DNA of 64,000 nt from Cyathus striatus (GCA_025738555.1 JAOVFP010000004.1:5704001-5768000), one strand, 5' to 3'. Shown: positions 46,129-57,839, counted from the stretch's first letter. The notes: a model not told the origin generated them from the letters alone. Made by a program: numbers and translations.

Positions 46129-46990
46129 TTTGTCACATATATTCACACATCACATCTGTCATATATATTCACACGCGTCACGTCTGTCACACATATTCAC
46201 ACGTGTCACATCTGTCACACATATTCGCACACATCACATCTGTCACACATATTCACACGCGTCACATTTGTCACATATATTCACACGCGTCACATTTGTC
46301 ACATATATTCGCACGCGTCACGTCTGTCACACATATTCGCACGCATCACATCTGTCACACATATTCACACGCGTCACATTTGTCACATATATTCACACAT
46401 CACATCTGTCATATATATTCACACGTGTCACGTCTGTCACACATATTCACACGTGTCACATCTGTCACACATATTCACACGCGCCACATTTGTCACATAT
46501 ATTCGCACGCGTCACGTCTGTCACATTTATTCCCACACGTCACGCCTGTCACACATATTCACACGTGTCACATATGTCACATATATTCACACGCGTCACG
46601 TCTGTCACACATATTCCCACACGTCACGCCTGTCACACATATTCACACGCGTCACATTTGTCACATATATTCCCACACGTCACGCCTGTCACAGTCGTCA
46701 CTCATATTCTCATATGTCACATTTGTCACGACATCACACACTTCACACATATCATACATATTCCCACACTTCATGAATTTTCTGCATGTTACATTTGTTA
46801 TGCTTTCCATGTGTGTCACACATGTCACACAAATTCCTGTGCATCACATTTTATAATCTTATGCATAACATATATCATGCATTTTACACATATCATATTT
46901 GTCACATATATTCCTACATTTCACATTTGTTACATCTAATCATGCACATGACATATGTCATACATGTATGTCATGTTTGTCAATTGTTTC
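46129..46990. repeat. GTCACA satellite of element C, left arm
   Basis: About 30 units of 28 bp (TGTCACATATATTCACACGCGTCACATT). A unit of 28 without stops on the plus strand yields three overlapping long frames that are not genes. Confidence 0.95.
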
Positions 46991-47880
46991 TTTAACATTT
47001 CATAGCCAAGGAATCAGAGCACTCTGAGATACTACAGCAAACTATTGGTCCATTGTGTGTAAATTAAATTTGACCTTTGTCATCAACAATTTATTTAATT
47101 TTTAAAATTAGGTCAAGAGCAGGAAACCCAGCAATAACAGGCACATGAACCACTTCCTGATGCTGTCTTGTTAAATTGGATAAGGGGATTCTAAAATGTC
47201 TATTGACTGCCAATTCTGAATGGTGTCTGATTCTAAAAAGTGAAAAGTAATGGCCACTGAGCAAGAAAGAGTACAGGAGTACAGGAGGCATTTTCATACT
47301 TAGAGATAGATAAGAATACTAAAAGAACTATATAACATATGGCACTGAAATGGTAAAACTAAGTGTGACACAATATCACTAAGAGTGAAGATAGTGTCCA
47401 TTAATTATTTGTATCAATAAAACAAAAAAACTACTTTGTAGTGATATAGAATAAGCAACTATGTGACTCAATAATTTGTATTGTTGAAGACATCAGTATA
47501 ATCAGTGGTTGATGCAAGAATCATAATAATCACTGAGATGTATAAGTTTGATGTGATTTGAAATCACATATTTCACCATTCTTTCACATTTTTTATTCAT
47601 GAGTGATTCTATCACTGTTCTTTTCAATAGCAAAATGTTCAATACCATCATATCACATCTCTAGTTCTAATTGTAAAACATGTCATACCATCTCATTCCA
47701 AATTTATTATACATTGTTAATGAACCTATGGATCTACATACACTCTACATTCTATTAGAAGTTATGACCTTCAATTCTATGAGAGCATATATGTTTCTTT
47801 TTTTAAATAATATATTGTGCACTTTTGGATACTTTGAAACTGAGTTATTTTTTACATGTTATAACAAGTTGATACATGTT
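46991..47880. other. core of element C
   Basis: Matches the B core on both sides of the B solo LTR, and the reverse complement of the A core. No coding sequence is recognised. Confidence 0.7.
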
Positions 47881-48600
47881 GCACATGATATATGTAAAAA
47901 GTGTGACAAACATAACATGCATGAAAAGCGTGACAGATGTCACACATGCGAATATATGTGACAAATATGACATGTATAAAAGGTGTGATATATGTCACAT
48001 GTATAATTATAAATGTGACACATGGAAAGTATGACAAATGTAATATGCAGGAAATTCATGAAGTGTGGGAATATGTATGATATGTGTGAGGTGCGTGACG
48101 TCGTGACAAATGTGACACATGAGAATATGTGTGACGACTGTGACATATGTGAATATGTGTGATAAATGTGATGCATGCGAATATATGTGACAAATGTGAC
48201 GCGTGTGAATATATGTGACATATGTGACACGTGTGAATATGTGTGACAGGCGTGACGTGTGGGAATATATGTGACTAACGTGACGCGTGCGAATATATGT
48301 GACAAATGTGGCGCGTGTGAATATGTGTGACAGACGTGACGCGTGTGAATATATATGACAGATGTGATGTGTGAATATATGTGACAAATGTGACATGTGG
48401 GAATATATGTGACAGATGTGATGTGTGCGAATATGTGTGACAGACGTGACGCGTGCGAATATATGTGACAAATGTGACGCGTGTGAATCTATATGACAGA
48501 TGTGATGTGTAAATATATGTGACAAATGTGACATGTGGGAATATGTGTGACAGATGTGACGCGTGCGAATATGTGTGACAGATGTGACATGTGCGAATTG
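47881..48600. repeat. GTCACA satellite of element C, right arm
   Basis: Inverted counterpart of 46129-46990, with units TGTGACAAATGTGACGCGTGTGAATATA. Confidence 0.95.
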
Positions 48601-49400
48601 ATCACCTATGATCATCTCTACATTTACTAGTACTAATAATAAGCCAATATACCCTTGAAATGCTTAATGATCACCTATGATCACCTATACATTCATTAAT
48701 AGTAATAATAGACCAATGTGCAGTTGAAAACACTTAATGATCACCTTTGATCATCTCCAGAATCATTAGTAGTAATAATATGTGAATATGTGCTTGAAAT
48801 GACCTATGATCACCTTTGATCACCTCCAAAATCATTAGTAGTAATAATATGAGAATACATGTTTGAAATGACCTATGATCACCTTTGATCACCTCTAGAA
48901 TTATTAGTAGTAATAATATGTGAATATGTGCTTGGGATTACCTATGATCACCTTTGATCACCTCTCAAATCATTAGTAGTAATAATATGTGAATACATGT
49001 TTGAAATGACCTATGATCATCTTTGATCATCTCCAGAATTATTAGTAGTAATAATATGTGAATACATGCCTGAAATGACCTATGATCACCTTTGATCACC
49101 TCCAAAAATATTAGTAGTAATAATAAGTGAATATACACTTGAAATGACCTATGATCACCTTTGATCACCTCAAGAATCATTAGTGGTAATAATATGTGAA
49201 TACATGCTTGAAATAACCTATGATCACCTATGATCACCTCTAAAATCATTAGTAGTAATAATATATGAATACACACTTGAAATGGCCTATGATCACCTAT
49301 GATCACCTTGGAAATTATTAGTAGTAATAGTATGTGAATATGCACTTGAACTAACCTATGATCATCTATGATCACCACTACATTCATTAGTAACCCTTAG
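48601..49400. repeat. outer satellite of element C
   Basis: About twelve units of roughly 67 bp with ACCTATGATCACCTTTGATCACC and ATTAGTAGTAATAATATGTGAATA. It shares the TGATCA palindrome with the outer satellite of B. Confidence 0.92.
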
Positions 49401-49509
49401 ATTCATTAGTAAATATATGATAGCAGGTGATCAAAAAAAGCCCTGGCTTTTATGATCATGGTGATCAAAAAATCCAGGGCTTTTCATGATCAAATTGGCT
49501 GACACCCCT

Positions 49510-50916
49510 CGCTCAGTAGGATTGAAGTCTGGCTCATCCTGGGTCATGTACAGTTGTACAGTTCCACTGACTGGTGAGCCAGAGGGAGTAGTAGGATCAG
49601 CTATATCTGCCTAGTTGTTGACATTTCCAATTGCATTTCCACGCAGTATACCTCCTACTAATTTATAAGAAATTATTCAACCAAAATAATTAGAATATAC
49701 CTGAAACTTTAGATGAACCTTGCAATATTTCTTTAGACCATACTGGACTAGGGCTTCTCATAACAATATCTGAAAACAATGAATAAGCTTTAATTTTTTA
49801 AAATAATTATTGCATACCACTTTTCTTTGTTTGGGTGGTGAGGTTGCTGATAACCATATTTTCATCCTTGTTACCCCCTTTATTTTCCCTTCCCTTCCCT
49901 TTCCCTTTCTATTTAATAGAGACTGCCCCTTCCTCTATTTCAATTTCCCCTTCCCCTTCCTGTTCTACACCTTCCTCACCTTCCTCACCTTCCTCACCTT
50001 CCTCATCTTCCTCATCTTCCTCACCTTCCTCACTCTCTCCTCTTCCACTCTCTCCTCTTCCACTCTCTCCTCTTTCACTCTCTCCTCTTCCACTCTCTCC
50101 TCTTCCACTCTCTCCTCTTCCACTCTCTCCTCTTCCACTCTCCAAACCACTATTAACATACTCCCCACTTCCTTCATCTGCTTCACTGCTCTTCCCACTC
50201 TCCTCCTCTTCAACTTTATTGTCCTCTGTGCCAGGACCTTCCTCCTCAGTTACCACTTTACTGTCATCTCCTTCTTCGATTGTGTCGATATTATAATCAA
50301 TCTCAGAAGGTGTTTGGCTCGAAGCAGGACTCTCAGCTGGAGTGGGAGCTTTTGGCTTAGCTGTGGACTCAGTAGCCTTAGGTTTAGGTTTAACTGCAGA
50401 CTTTGTAGCCTTGGGTGGAGCAACAGACACATGTGCATCTTTCAAGTACTTCATGGCACTGTAAAATTGTAAGTAATGGTGTCAATGATGTCACATAACA
50501 AAGAATAAAGAGTGTTACTCACCCTGCAATCTGTTTCTCAGCTGTAGCCTTAGCAGCTTCATCCATCTCATTTTTGTTGGCAGATGTTATCCTAAATGTT
50601 GCAAACAGTGAGACAGTGAGAGCTGGGGAGTACATGAACAGACAATGAACCTTCCCTGTACTGCTTGCTTCCCTTTCTGTTTCCTACCCTGCACACTTTT
50701 TCCACTTCTACCAGATTGTACAGTATCATTGGTTTCTTCTACTACTGGCTTCTTGGTAGCAGGCTCTTGTGTGGTATCAACAGTGGACTGAGTGCACTTG
50801 TGAGATTTATGGCTGAAAAGGTTTGGGTCTCGAGGTTTCCCACTGCAAGAATGAGGTGGGGAAACCTGAATGTCAGTATTGTCAGTGTTGGCAGTATTGG
50901 CAGTGTTGCTCGACAT
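49510..50916 (-). pseudogene. decayed KDZ accessory gene (N-terminal part)
   Basis: Related to the gene at 55583-57791 by exon order and motifs. Exon 1 (from ATG at 50914-50916) is polar and Lys/Ser-rich (MSSNTANTANTDN to GRKQKGKQ). Exon 2 (about 50594-50524) starts ITSANKNEMDEAAK, as ITSVQRLEEDQRNDAA does in the relative. Exon 3 (from about 50456) opens AMKYLKDAHVSVAPP against AERILENSNISVAPP. A run of Glu and GRGES repeats (about 50150-50040) follows, then a Glu/Gly tract and RKGKGKGREGK. Later fragments (SPSPVWSKEILQGSSK; MTQDEPDFNPTER) reach 49510, where element C is inserted. Stops and frame changes are present. The function is unknown. Confidence 0.7.
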
Positions 50917-50934
50917 TGGTTGTGGTGTAGATAG

Positions 50935-51260
50935 GTGGATAGGTGGTGGTTGCGATTAGAGCAGAGACCATGGGATCATCGATGAGCAATGATCAGATAT
51001 GGCGTGCTATTTGTGAGTGACATGCACCATGTTCACCAGTGCTCCATGTCATTTCAAACTCATTGGCAGCCCATCACACTTCAGTGATGTAGCACAAATG
51101 CAGTGCATTTATCAATATAAAGCAAGGTCTCTACATTTTATGTTCTCACAAATCATAGTTATAAGACAAAAATTATATTGGCATACAAATATACATGTGT
51201 AACTAAACTACTATTAAAAAATAACCACTGCTTGACACCCAACAAGACGACAGCAGTGGT
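50935..51260. other. upstream region of the decayed accessory gene
   Basis: No gene is supported. It may contain the old promoter of the minus-strand gene. Confidence 0.35.
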
Positions 51261-51860
51261 AGCAGCAGTAGAAGAGGAGGAAGAGGAAGAGGACTCCCTT
51301 GCTCTCCTCTCCCCTCGCTGTTGTCCCCCCCACTTTTATCCTGCCTTGCTCTCTTTCTCTCTCACTGTTCTCCAGCCTCGCTTTCCTCTCCCACTTTCCT
51401 CCAGCCTCATCCCCCCCTGCTTTCCTCCCACCTCACTCTCCTCCCACCTCACTCTCCTCCCACCTCGCTCTCCTCCCACCTCGCTCTCCTCCCACCTCGC
51501 TCTCCTCCTCCCTCGCTCTCCTCCTCTCTCACTCTCCTCCCCTCACACTCTACTCCCCCTTCGCTCTCCACCCCCATGCTCTCCTCCCCCATGCTCTCTT
51601 CCCCCTTGCTTTCCTCTCCCATTGCTTTCCTCCCCTCTCGCTCTCCTCTCTCCTCACCCTCCTCTCTCCTTGTTCTCCTCTCTCCTTGTTCTCCTCTCTC
51701 CTTGTTCTCCTCTCTCCTCACTCTCCTCTCTCTTCTCTCCTCGCTTTCCTCCCCCTCCCCTCACTATTCTCCTCCCTTGTTGCTCCCCCCCCTTGCTCTC
51801 TCCTCCCCTTCGCTGTTCTCCCCCCTCGCTGTTCTTCCCCTTGCTGCCCTCTCAAAGCAT
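51261..51860. repeat. CTCTCCTCCCACCTCG pyrimidine-tract minisatellite
   Basis: Strongly strand-biased C/T sequence with units of about 13-16 bp (CTCTCCTCCCACCTCG, CTCCTCTCTCCTTGTT). Long frames on both strands are compositional. Confidence 0.9.
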
Positions 51861-53020
51861 GGTGGTGGAAGGTAAGGTGGTAGAATGGAGATCGTGGGGT
51901 TGTGGTGACAGGGTGGTGATGGGGTGGTGGTGGCAGACGTGGGCTCAGCGATATGTGAACGACGGCGGTTGCTTGGTTGAGAGGGAGAAAGGAGGTGTGG
52001 TGGTTGTGGGATACAGGGCAACGGCCTCAGTGCCACTGGAGACACATAGGGGGAAGAGAGGGTGGGTGGGTGGTGTTGGATCGCCATCTTCACAAAACAG
52101 TGGAGGGCGGCCAGATGGTACCATTGCTGACACGAAGCAGGGGGAGAGGAAGATGAGAGAGGGGGCAGGTGACGTGGCGTCGCCATCTTCATGAACAGGG
52201 GAGGAGCAGCCTAACAACGTGGCACCATCACTGAGAAGAGGAGGGGCAGATGACGTGGTGCCACCGTCTTCGAGAAATAGCAAATGCCATGGTGATGCGC
52301 TGGCGAGGAGAGGAGGAGGGGCAGGTGACATAGCCCTGCCGCCTTTGCAAAATGGCCAAACAACATGGCACTATCGCTGACATGACAACATTGTTGTCAA
52401 GTGAGGTTGGGCGTCTATGAAACATAGACAACGCTGCAGGAACATGAGACAGTGGGACAGTAAGGAGAAAGGAGAGATGGCATACCTAGTGAGCAGCGAT
52501 ATTGATGCCACATCGCTGCAGATCTTGAGGGACAGGAGTTGCAGTGCGGGACACGAACATTGAGGTGACTTGAGGTGGGTGACGAGGTGTTGCTGATGGC
52601 ATGTCAGCATTGTTGATGTGATGGGAGAGGGTGGGAGCAGGTGGGAGCTGTGGGCAGTTATTGCGACACAGAGGGGAAGGGGCTGGGCAACATAGTGTTG
52701 ACACCTGCTCTTGCCAGTGGCGTTGTTGCCTTCTACACGCAGGGAGGGGACAAACATAGAGGGTCTGGAGGGAGGGATGGATGAGGAGGGGAAGAGGGAG
52801 GGAGGGAGGGAGGGAGTGGGTGCTGAGCAGTGAGCGCCTGGAGAGTGGTGTAGTGAGTGTTGGTGTGATGATGGCTGATGTGGTGAACACTGGCGGTGAG
52901 CGCTGGTGGTGAGCACTGCTGGTGAGCACTGGTGGTGAGCACTGGTGATGCATTACCTAGGTATGTACCAGTTACCGACAGCCGGATGAGTGGTATACAT
53001 AGCATGACTTACCATTGTAT
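51861..53020. repeat. GC-rich degenerate repeats (GTGACGTGGCGTCGCCATCTTC type)
   Basis: Loosely repeated units of about 50-65 bp between 51900 and 52420. GTGAGCACTGGTG short repeats follow at 52850-52955. The region stands upstream of the decayed KDZ accessory gene, as the GC-rich array at 54340-55300 stands upstream of the intact one. No gene is supported. Confidence 0.6.
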
Positions 53021-53024
53021 TCAA

Positions 53025-53433
53025 AGGGTACAATAGCTGAATGGTTAGTTGTGTCAGCGTTGAACAGTTGTATGGTTGATATGCTAGGTCTCAGGTTCAA
53101 TTACTGCTGTGGACAGATTTTCGCATTCTATTTTTTTTTATTATACTTAGTAAGCAACAAGTGTAATACTTGCAAGTATTCCATGTGCAATACACCGAGC
53201 ACTGTAATTCAATTATGAATGTGTAATACATGTGGAATACATGTAGTTATATGCACTGCATGTGAAATGCATGTGAATTCCACTATATGTTTCCATGTGG
53301 AATTCTGCCATTCCACCTATATATATGCACTTCATGTGCAGTTCATGTGTACTTCATGTGTAAAAAAATTCAAAAATTGTATGGAAATTTTCGAATTTGA
53401 ATACATCCAAAGCTATGTGAAGTACACGTGAAC
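53025..53433 (+). mobile_element. CACATG-rich element F3, left part (split by KDZ element)
   Basis: A tRNA-like head (53030-53105) has A-box-like AGCTGAATGGTTAGTTG and B-box-like AGGTTCAATTAC. AT-rich DNA and CATGTGGAATTC-type repeats follow, homologous to 13868-14210 of F1 (shared TGTACTTCATGTGTA followed by an A run, and ATGGAAATTT). The element is interrupted at 53433 by the KDZ insertion and resumes at 61522. Confidence 0.6.
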
Positions 53434-54339
53434 GAGGACATTACACTGACCCACATTCTCAGGAGAATCCAGTGAGATTCTCATGAGACTCTCTGATACT
53501 CCAGTGAGAATCCAGGTTAATTTTAGTGATAGTACTGAGAGTGTAGAGAGAGTTCACTGAGAATTTACTGAGACTACATTGAGAAAATAAACAATTTTCA
53601 TCTCACTAAAATCTCACCAAATTCTCATTGGGTGAGAGTCTCAGAGAGTGCAGTGATACTATAGTGAGATGAATCTCAGAGAGTCCAGTGAGAATCTCTT
53701 GATAGTAAGTCACTGGGCTGTCAGTACATTCTCTGACATTAAACTCTGTTGTCACAAGTTCCCACACAACATTGGTCCACATCAAAGATCTGCATCGAAG
53801 ATCACGTGACCGTGTGACATGGTCCGTGCGTTTTTCGTATTCGGTTTCTGGTTCCCTCGTGTGATGTCATGTGACATGGTCCGTGCACAAATGGTCTGTG
53901 CGTGGTTTTGGATTTGGTGGAATTACCCGGACTGGTTACTCGCTCCTCCCCCCACTTTCCCCCTCTTCGCCCTTTCCCACCCTTTTCCCTTGACTCGCTT
54001 CCTCTCTCTCTCTCCTCGCTCTCTTCTTGTCCCTTCTCGCTGTAAGTCTGGAACATGGTGGAGGGTCGAAACGATTTGTTGTTGGGGGAGATACCAACAA
54101 GTAAGTTTTTTTTTTATGTTTCATTTACTCGTTCTCGCTAGTTTTTTTTTAGCAACAGAGGTGTATCTTCGATGACACCATATGTTGGTACACGCGTGGG
54201 TGATTCTGTCATGTAGCGCAAACGCTTGTTCTCGATTCATCGCGTGGGCGATTCTGTCTTGTAGCGCAAATGCTCGTTCTCGACGCACCGCACAACATCC
54301 TCCCCACCCTTTCCGCTCTCTCTTCCTCCCTCCGTCTGC

Positions 54340-55310
54340 GTGTTCACCCCCCTGGATGCGCTTACCCCCCCTCTCGTTATGCTCACGTTGCGCCGTGCAA
54401 CGTCGCCGTGTCGACTGTGCGCTGTCTTCCCCTCTCCGTCTGCGTGTTCACCCCCTCGGATGCGCATAACCCCCCTCTCACTATATTCACGTTGCGCCGT
54501 GCAATGTCGTCATGTCGACTATGCACTGTCTTCCCCCCTCCATCTGCGCGTTCCCCCCTGGATGTGGATACCCCCCTTTCGTTATGTTCACGTTGCACCG
54601 TGCAACGTTGTTGCGTTGACTGTGTGCCGCCCCCCCCCCCCTCTCGTCTGCGTGTTCTCACCCCCCGGATGTGCATACCCCCCCTCTCGCTACGCCCACA
54701 TCGTGCCGTCTTCCCCCCTCCGTCTGCACATTCACCCCCCCAGATACGCTTACCCCCCTCTCGTTATGCTCACGTTGCCCCGTGCAATGTCGTCATGTCG
54801 ACTATGTGCCATCTTCCCCCTCCATCTGCGCGTTCCCCCCAGATACGCATACCCCCTTTCGTTATGTTCACGTTGCGCCATGTAACGTTGTTGCGTCGAC
54901 TATGTGCCGTCTTCCCCCCTGTCTGCGTGTTCACCCCCCCTCGCTATGTTCTCGTTGCGCCGTGTGTCGTCTTCCCCCCTCCATCGCGTGTACCCCCCCC
55001 CCCCCTCTTCGCTATGTTCTCGTTTCACCATGTCCTATCCTCTCCCCTCTGTCTGCGTGTACCCCCCCCCTCTCACTATGTTCTTGTTTTGCACCGTGTT
55101 GTGTTCCCCCTTCTGTCTGCACGTACCCCCCCTCTGTTCTTGCTCGTTTCACCCTGTCCCGTCCTCTCCCCTCTATCTGCGCATACCCCTCGCTATGTTC
55201 GCGTTGTGCCTGTGCTGTCTTCCCTCTCTGTCCGCGCATACCCCCCCTTGCTATATTCTCGTTGCGCCGTGTGCTGTCTTCCCTCTGTCTGCACATTCCC
55301 ACACATCTTA
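54340..55310. repeat. GC-rich 100-bp tandem array inside the KDZ element
   Basis: Units start CTCGTTATGCTCACGTTGCG and end in runs of C after a GTCTGCGTGTTCACC-like block. They are about 100 bp at the left and shorten to about 60-70 bp to the right. CpG is well kept on the left and lost towards 55300. The array lies 0.3-1.2 kb upstream of the first gene. It is open in several frames, which I regard as compositional. Confidence 0.88.
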
Positions 55311-55582
55311 GTGTGTGGGATGATTTTTGGTCTTTCTCTGCTTCGGCAGAGGCTTTTCATTTCGGTCCTGTGGTATTCTTGTCCTGGCAATTGTCAGTTG
55401 ATGAGAACAGCAGGACCTATATGGAAACTTAAATGAATTCTTCTCTCATGCTATTTATAAGTTGAATCTTGTGATATCTTGCTGTATCTCATATATAGAA
55501 GCACCTGTGCTGTAAAGTTCCTTCCTTTCCCCCCTCATCAGAGTACATCACTTAACCTCTGCTTTATTGTACTTCAATCTCT

Positions 55583-57791
55583 ATGCCTCCTAGAGCTCTC
55601 AGATCTGCTACTGCTGCTGTTTCTGCCACTTCCACCAGGTCCAGGTCCAAAAATTCTGGCACTTCTGTAGCAGTAAAGTCTCAAGCTCCTAGTTCCAGAT
55701 CCAAGAGAGGTGGAGCTAAGTCAGGAGAAGTTAGTAAAAGTGGGAGAAAGGGAAAAGGGAGAAAGAAGGTTGTAAGTGAGAGTGAGGAGGAGGAGGAGGA
55801 GGAGGAGGAGGAGGAGGACAAGGAGGATGTGGTAATGGCTGAGGGAGAAGCAGAGAGTGAGGAAGAAGAAGTTGAAATTGAGGAACAGAGAGAAGGGGAG
55901 CAGAGAGAAGGGGAGAAGGAGCAGGAACTGGTGAAAGAGGTGAGTTCTGAAATGAAAAGGGCAGTGATTAGAAAGAAGAAAACCAAGTAAGTAAAAATTA
56001 CTTCATGATTTCAGTGATTTATACATTTATAGAATAACATCTGTTCAACGTCTTGAAGAAGACCAGCGGAATGATGCTGCTGGACCACCAAAGAAGCTAA
56101 CAAAGTACATTTTTTTGTTTATTTATATATATTTCTGACATTTTACTTGATTTCAGTGCAGAAAGAATCTTAGAAAATAGCAACATCTCAGTTGCTCCAC
56201 CACCACACTACCGTGAACGTTCAGGAACAGTTACACCTGCATCTCTTGTTCAAGCATCTGCTCCTCAGGACTCATTTAATTTTCTGTCCATTAATATGGA
56301 TGATTTATTCAATGATGATGAAAGTTCATCAGTATTTTCACATGCAAGGCAGCCTCTCCAAATTCAAGAAGAAATGGACTTTGAAAATCAGGATGCTACT
56401 GAAATCACTCCCCGTAAATCTGTTGATAAAAGGGGAAGATCTGAGTCTTCTGAGTCTCCTACTATGAGTTCCACCAGTCATTCATCAAAAGTTAGCAGAA
56501 AATCTATTTCACATCATTCTGCATCTAGTCAGTCTACTTCAAGCCGATCTGCTTCTGGGACTTCATCTAGAAGTTCAATCTCTGAGTCTGATAAATCAAC
56601 TCAAAATGAATTATTGCATAATCCAATGCAGTTTCAAAATTTTATGAGACAATATGAGTATACTCCTGAAGAGGATATGTCTTTAGATCTTCAAGGCGCC
56701 TCAAGAATTACTGGTGGACATAGTCGCCAGAAAGCAGTGGGAAATAATTACAACATTGGAGACAATGATACAATGTCAGAGATTGCATCTGATGCAATTC
56801 CAACTACTGGAACTCTGTATATCTACAAAGATTTTTCAGCTGCTGATCCAATATTCTCATTTCAAAAAATTGAAATTCAAGTTTATTTATATAAGATTTT
56901 AAAATACATTGGACAGAAGTATAAGTTGATTCAAGTATCCAATCCATATATTTTTTTATGGGAAAGTGAAGGATGGAACTTTGCTGGTCAATATTCTGAG
57001 TTATTGAATGATACAAATCAGCAAGTAGAATGGAATCTGGATACAAATGGAAATACATATTGTAAGATTTTACTTGTAAGTTATAATTTATTTCAGAAGT
57101 AGTGCATAACTTAAATGGAATTTAGGATGGTTTTGGCACAACACAAACATCAAATATATCTAGTATTCCATCAGGTTCCAATGAAGATGCTTCAACATCT
57201 TCCACATCTAAGTTAAGAGAAACAACTTCAGATCAGCAAAAATTAATCAATCTATTCAAAGTTCCCAATGCTTTACGTGATCATACTGTTTCAAATATAC
57301 GTTTATCCTATGCCAAATGGTTATTCATTGAAAATATCATTAAGCAACTTCCATCAATGATTTCTAGTGGAAAATGGAAAGACAAATTGCCTGGTATAAA
57401 TATTGTTGCACCAATATTTATGTCAGTACCAGCATATTATAGGTGGAGAGGAGTGTTTACAAAACTTCATATGCACCCTCAAATGAATCTTTGGCTTCAA
57501 GGGAATGAAGACATTTCTGACCATGAGGTTTGGAAAGGAAAGACACAGACTCAAGAAACTTTAAAGGCTATTCTTCTGAAAATTGAGAAACAGCAGAAGA
57601 TTGCTAAGAAAGATGCAAAGGAGACATCTGAAGATGAGGAGTCTTCTGACAATATGAAAAGCAAAGATAAGGGAAAGGGAAAGGGAAAGGGAAAAGAAAG
57701 AGTGAGAGAAACAACTAAAGGAAAAGAGAAGGAGAAGGAGAAAAGGAAGGATGGAAAGAGAAAGAAGAACAGAGAGAATCTAAATTTGTAA
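55583..57791 (+). CDS. KDZ-associated accessory protein, unknown function
   Basis: Inferred exons 55583-55986, 56033-56104, 56157-57075 and 57126-57791 join in frame without a stop into 686 codons; introns are 46, 52 and 50 nt. The start is MPPRALRSATAAVSATSTRS. Residues 1-60 are Ser/Arg/Lys-rich, then a Glu run, then a Ser-rich segment (about 56440-56600). A folded-looking part follows: DPIFSFQKIEIQVYLYKILK (about 56850) and, after the last intron, RLSYAKWLFIENIIKQLPSM with PAYYRWRGVFTKLHMHPQMN (about 57430). The tail is lysine-rich (DKGKGKGKGKERVRE, KRKKNRENLNL), nuclear-like. A decayed relative with the same exon plan precedes the same partner gene elsewhere in the window. I do not recognise the family. 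A role as DNA-binding partner of the transposase is inference. Confidence 0.75.
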
Positions 57792-57839
57792 GAATTTCAT
57801 TGAACTGCTTTTTGTTTATATTCAGTATCAATATTTTAC

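Larger units (their letters stand above)
46129..49509. mobile_element. satellite-armed foldback element C, left end lost
   Basis: The right terminus reads AGGGGTGTCAGCCAATTTGA when reverse-complemented, agreeing with A and B. Inward come a hairpin-like stretch (CAGGGCTTTT and its partner), an outer TGATCACC satellite, a GTCACA satellite and a core shared with A and B. On the left the element begins abruptly in GTCACA repeats at 46129; outer satellite and terminus are missing. The 9 bp right of the element (CGCTCAGTA) has no partner on the left, so a deletion removed that side. The host sequence is a decayed KDZ accessory gene. Confidence 0.78.

Noticed and set aside
46044..46939. Histidine/threonine-rich proteins of up to 270 codons
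   Set aside because: A 28-bp repeat without stops opens all three frames; the same applies at 4082-5219, 6553-7121, 32036-32654, 36380-37490 and 47940-48615.
4621..48600. CRISPR-like arrays
   Set aside because: Units are head-to-tail without unique spacers, and the context is eukaryotic transposons.
51178..52194. Ser/Leu/Pro-rich 338-codon protein
   Set aside because: It lies in a C/T minisatellite that is open on both strands and in several frames.
53030..53105. Functional tRNA gene
   Set aside because: A- and B-box-like motifs are present, but I could not build a complete cloverleaf with paired acceptor stem.
1..54572. A giant 54-kb transposon with 1.1-kb terminal inverted repeats
   Set aside because: The right repeat belongs to a complete 8.08-kb element with its own 8-bp duplication, and the left one runs off the window, so the two are separate insertions.
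54270..55436. 388-codon protein in the KDZ element
   Set aside because: It coincides with the GC-rich 100-bp array, with overlapping frames of similar length on both strands; it has no start context or exon partner.
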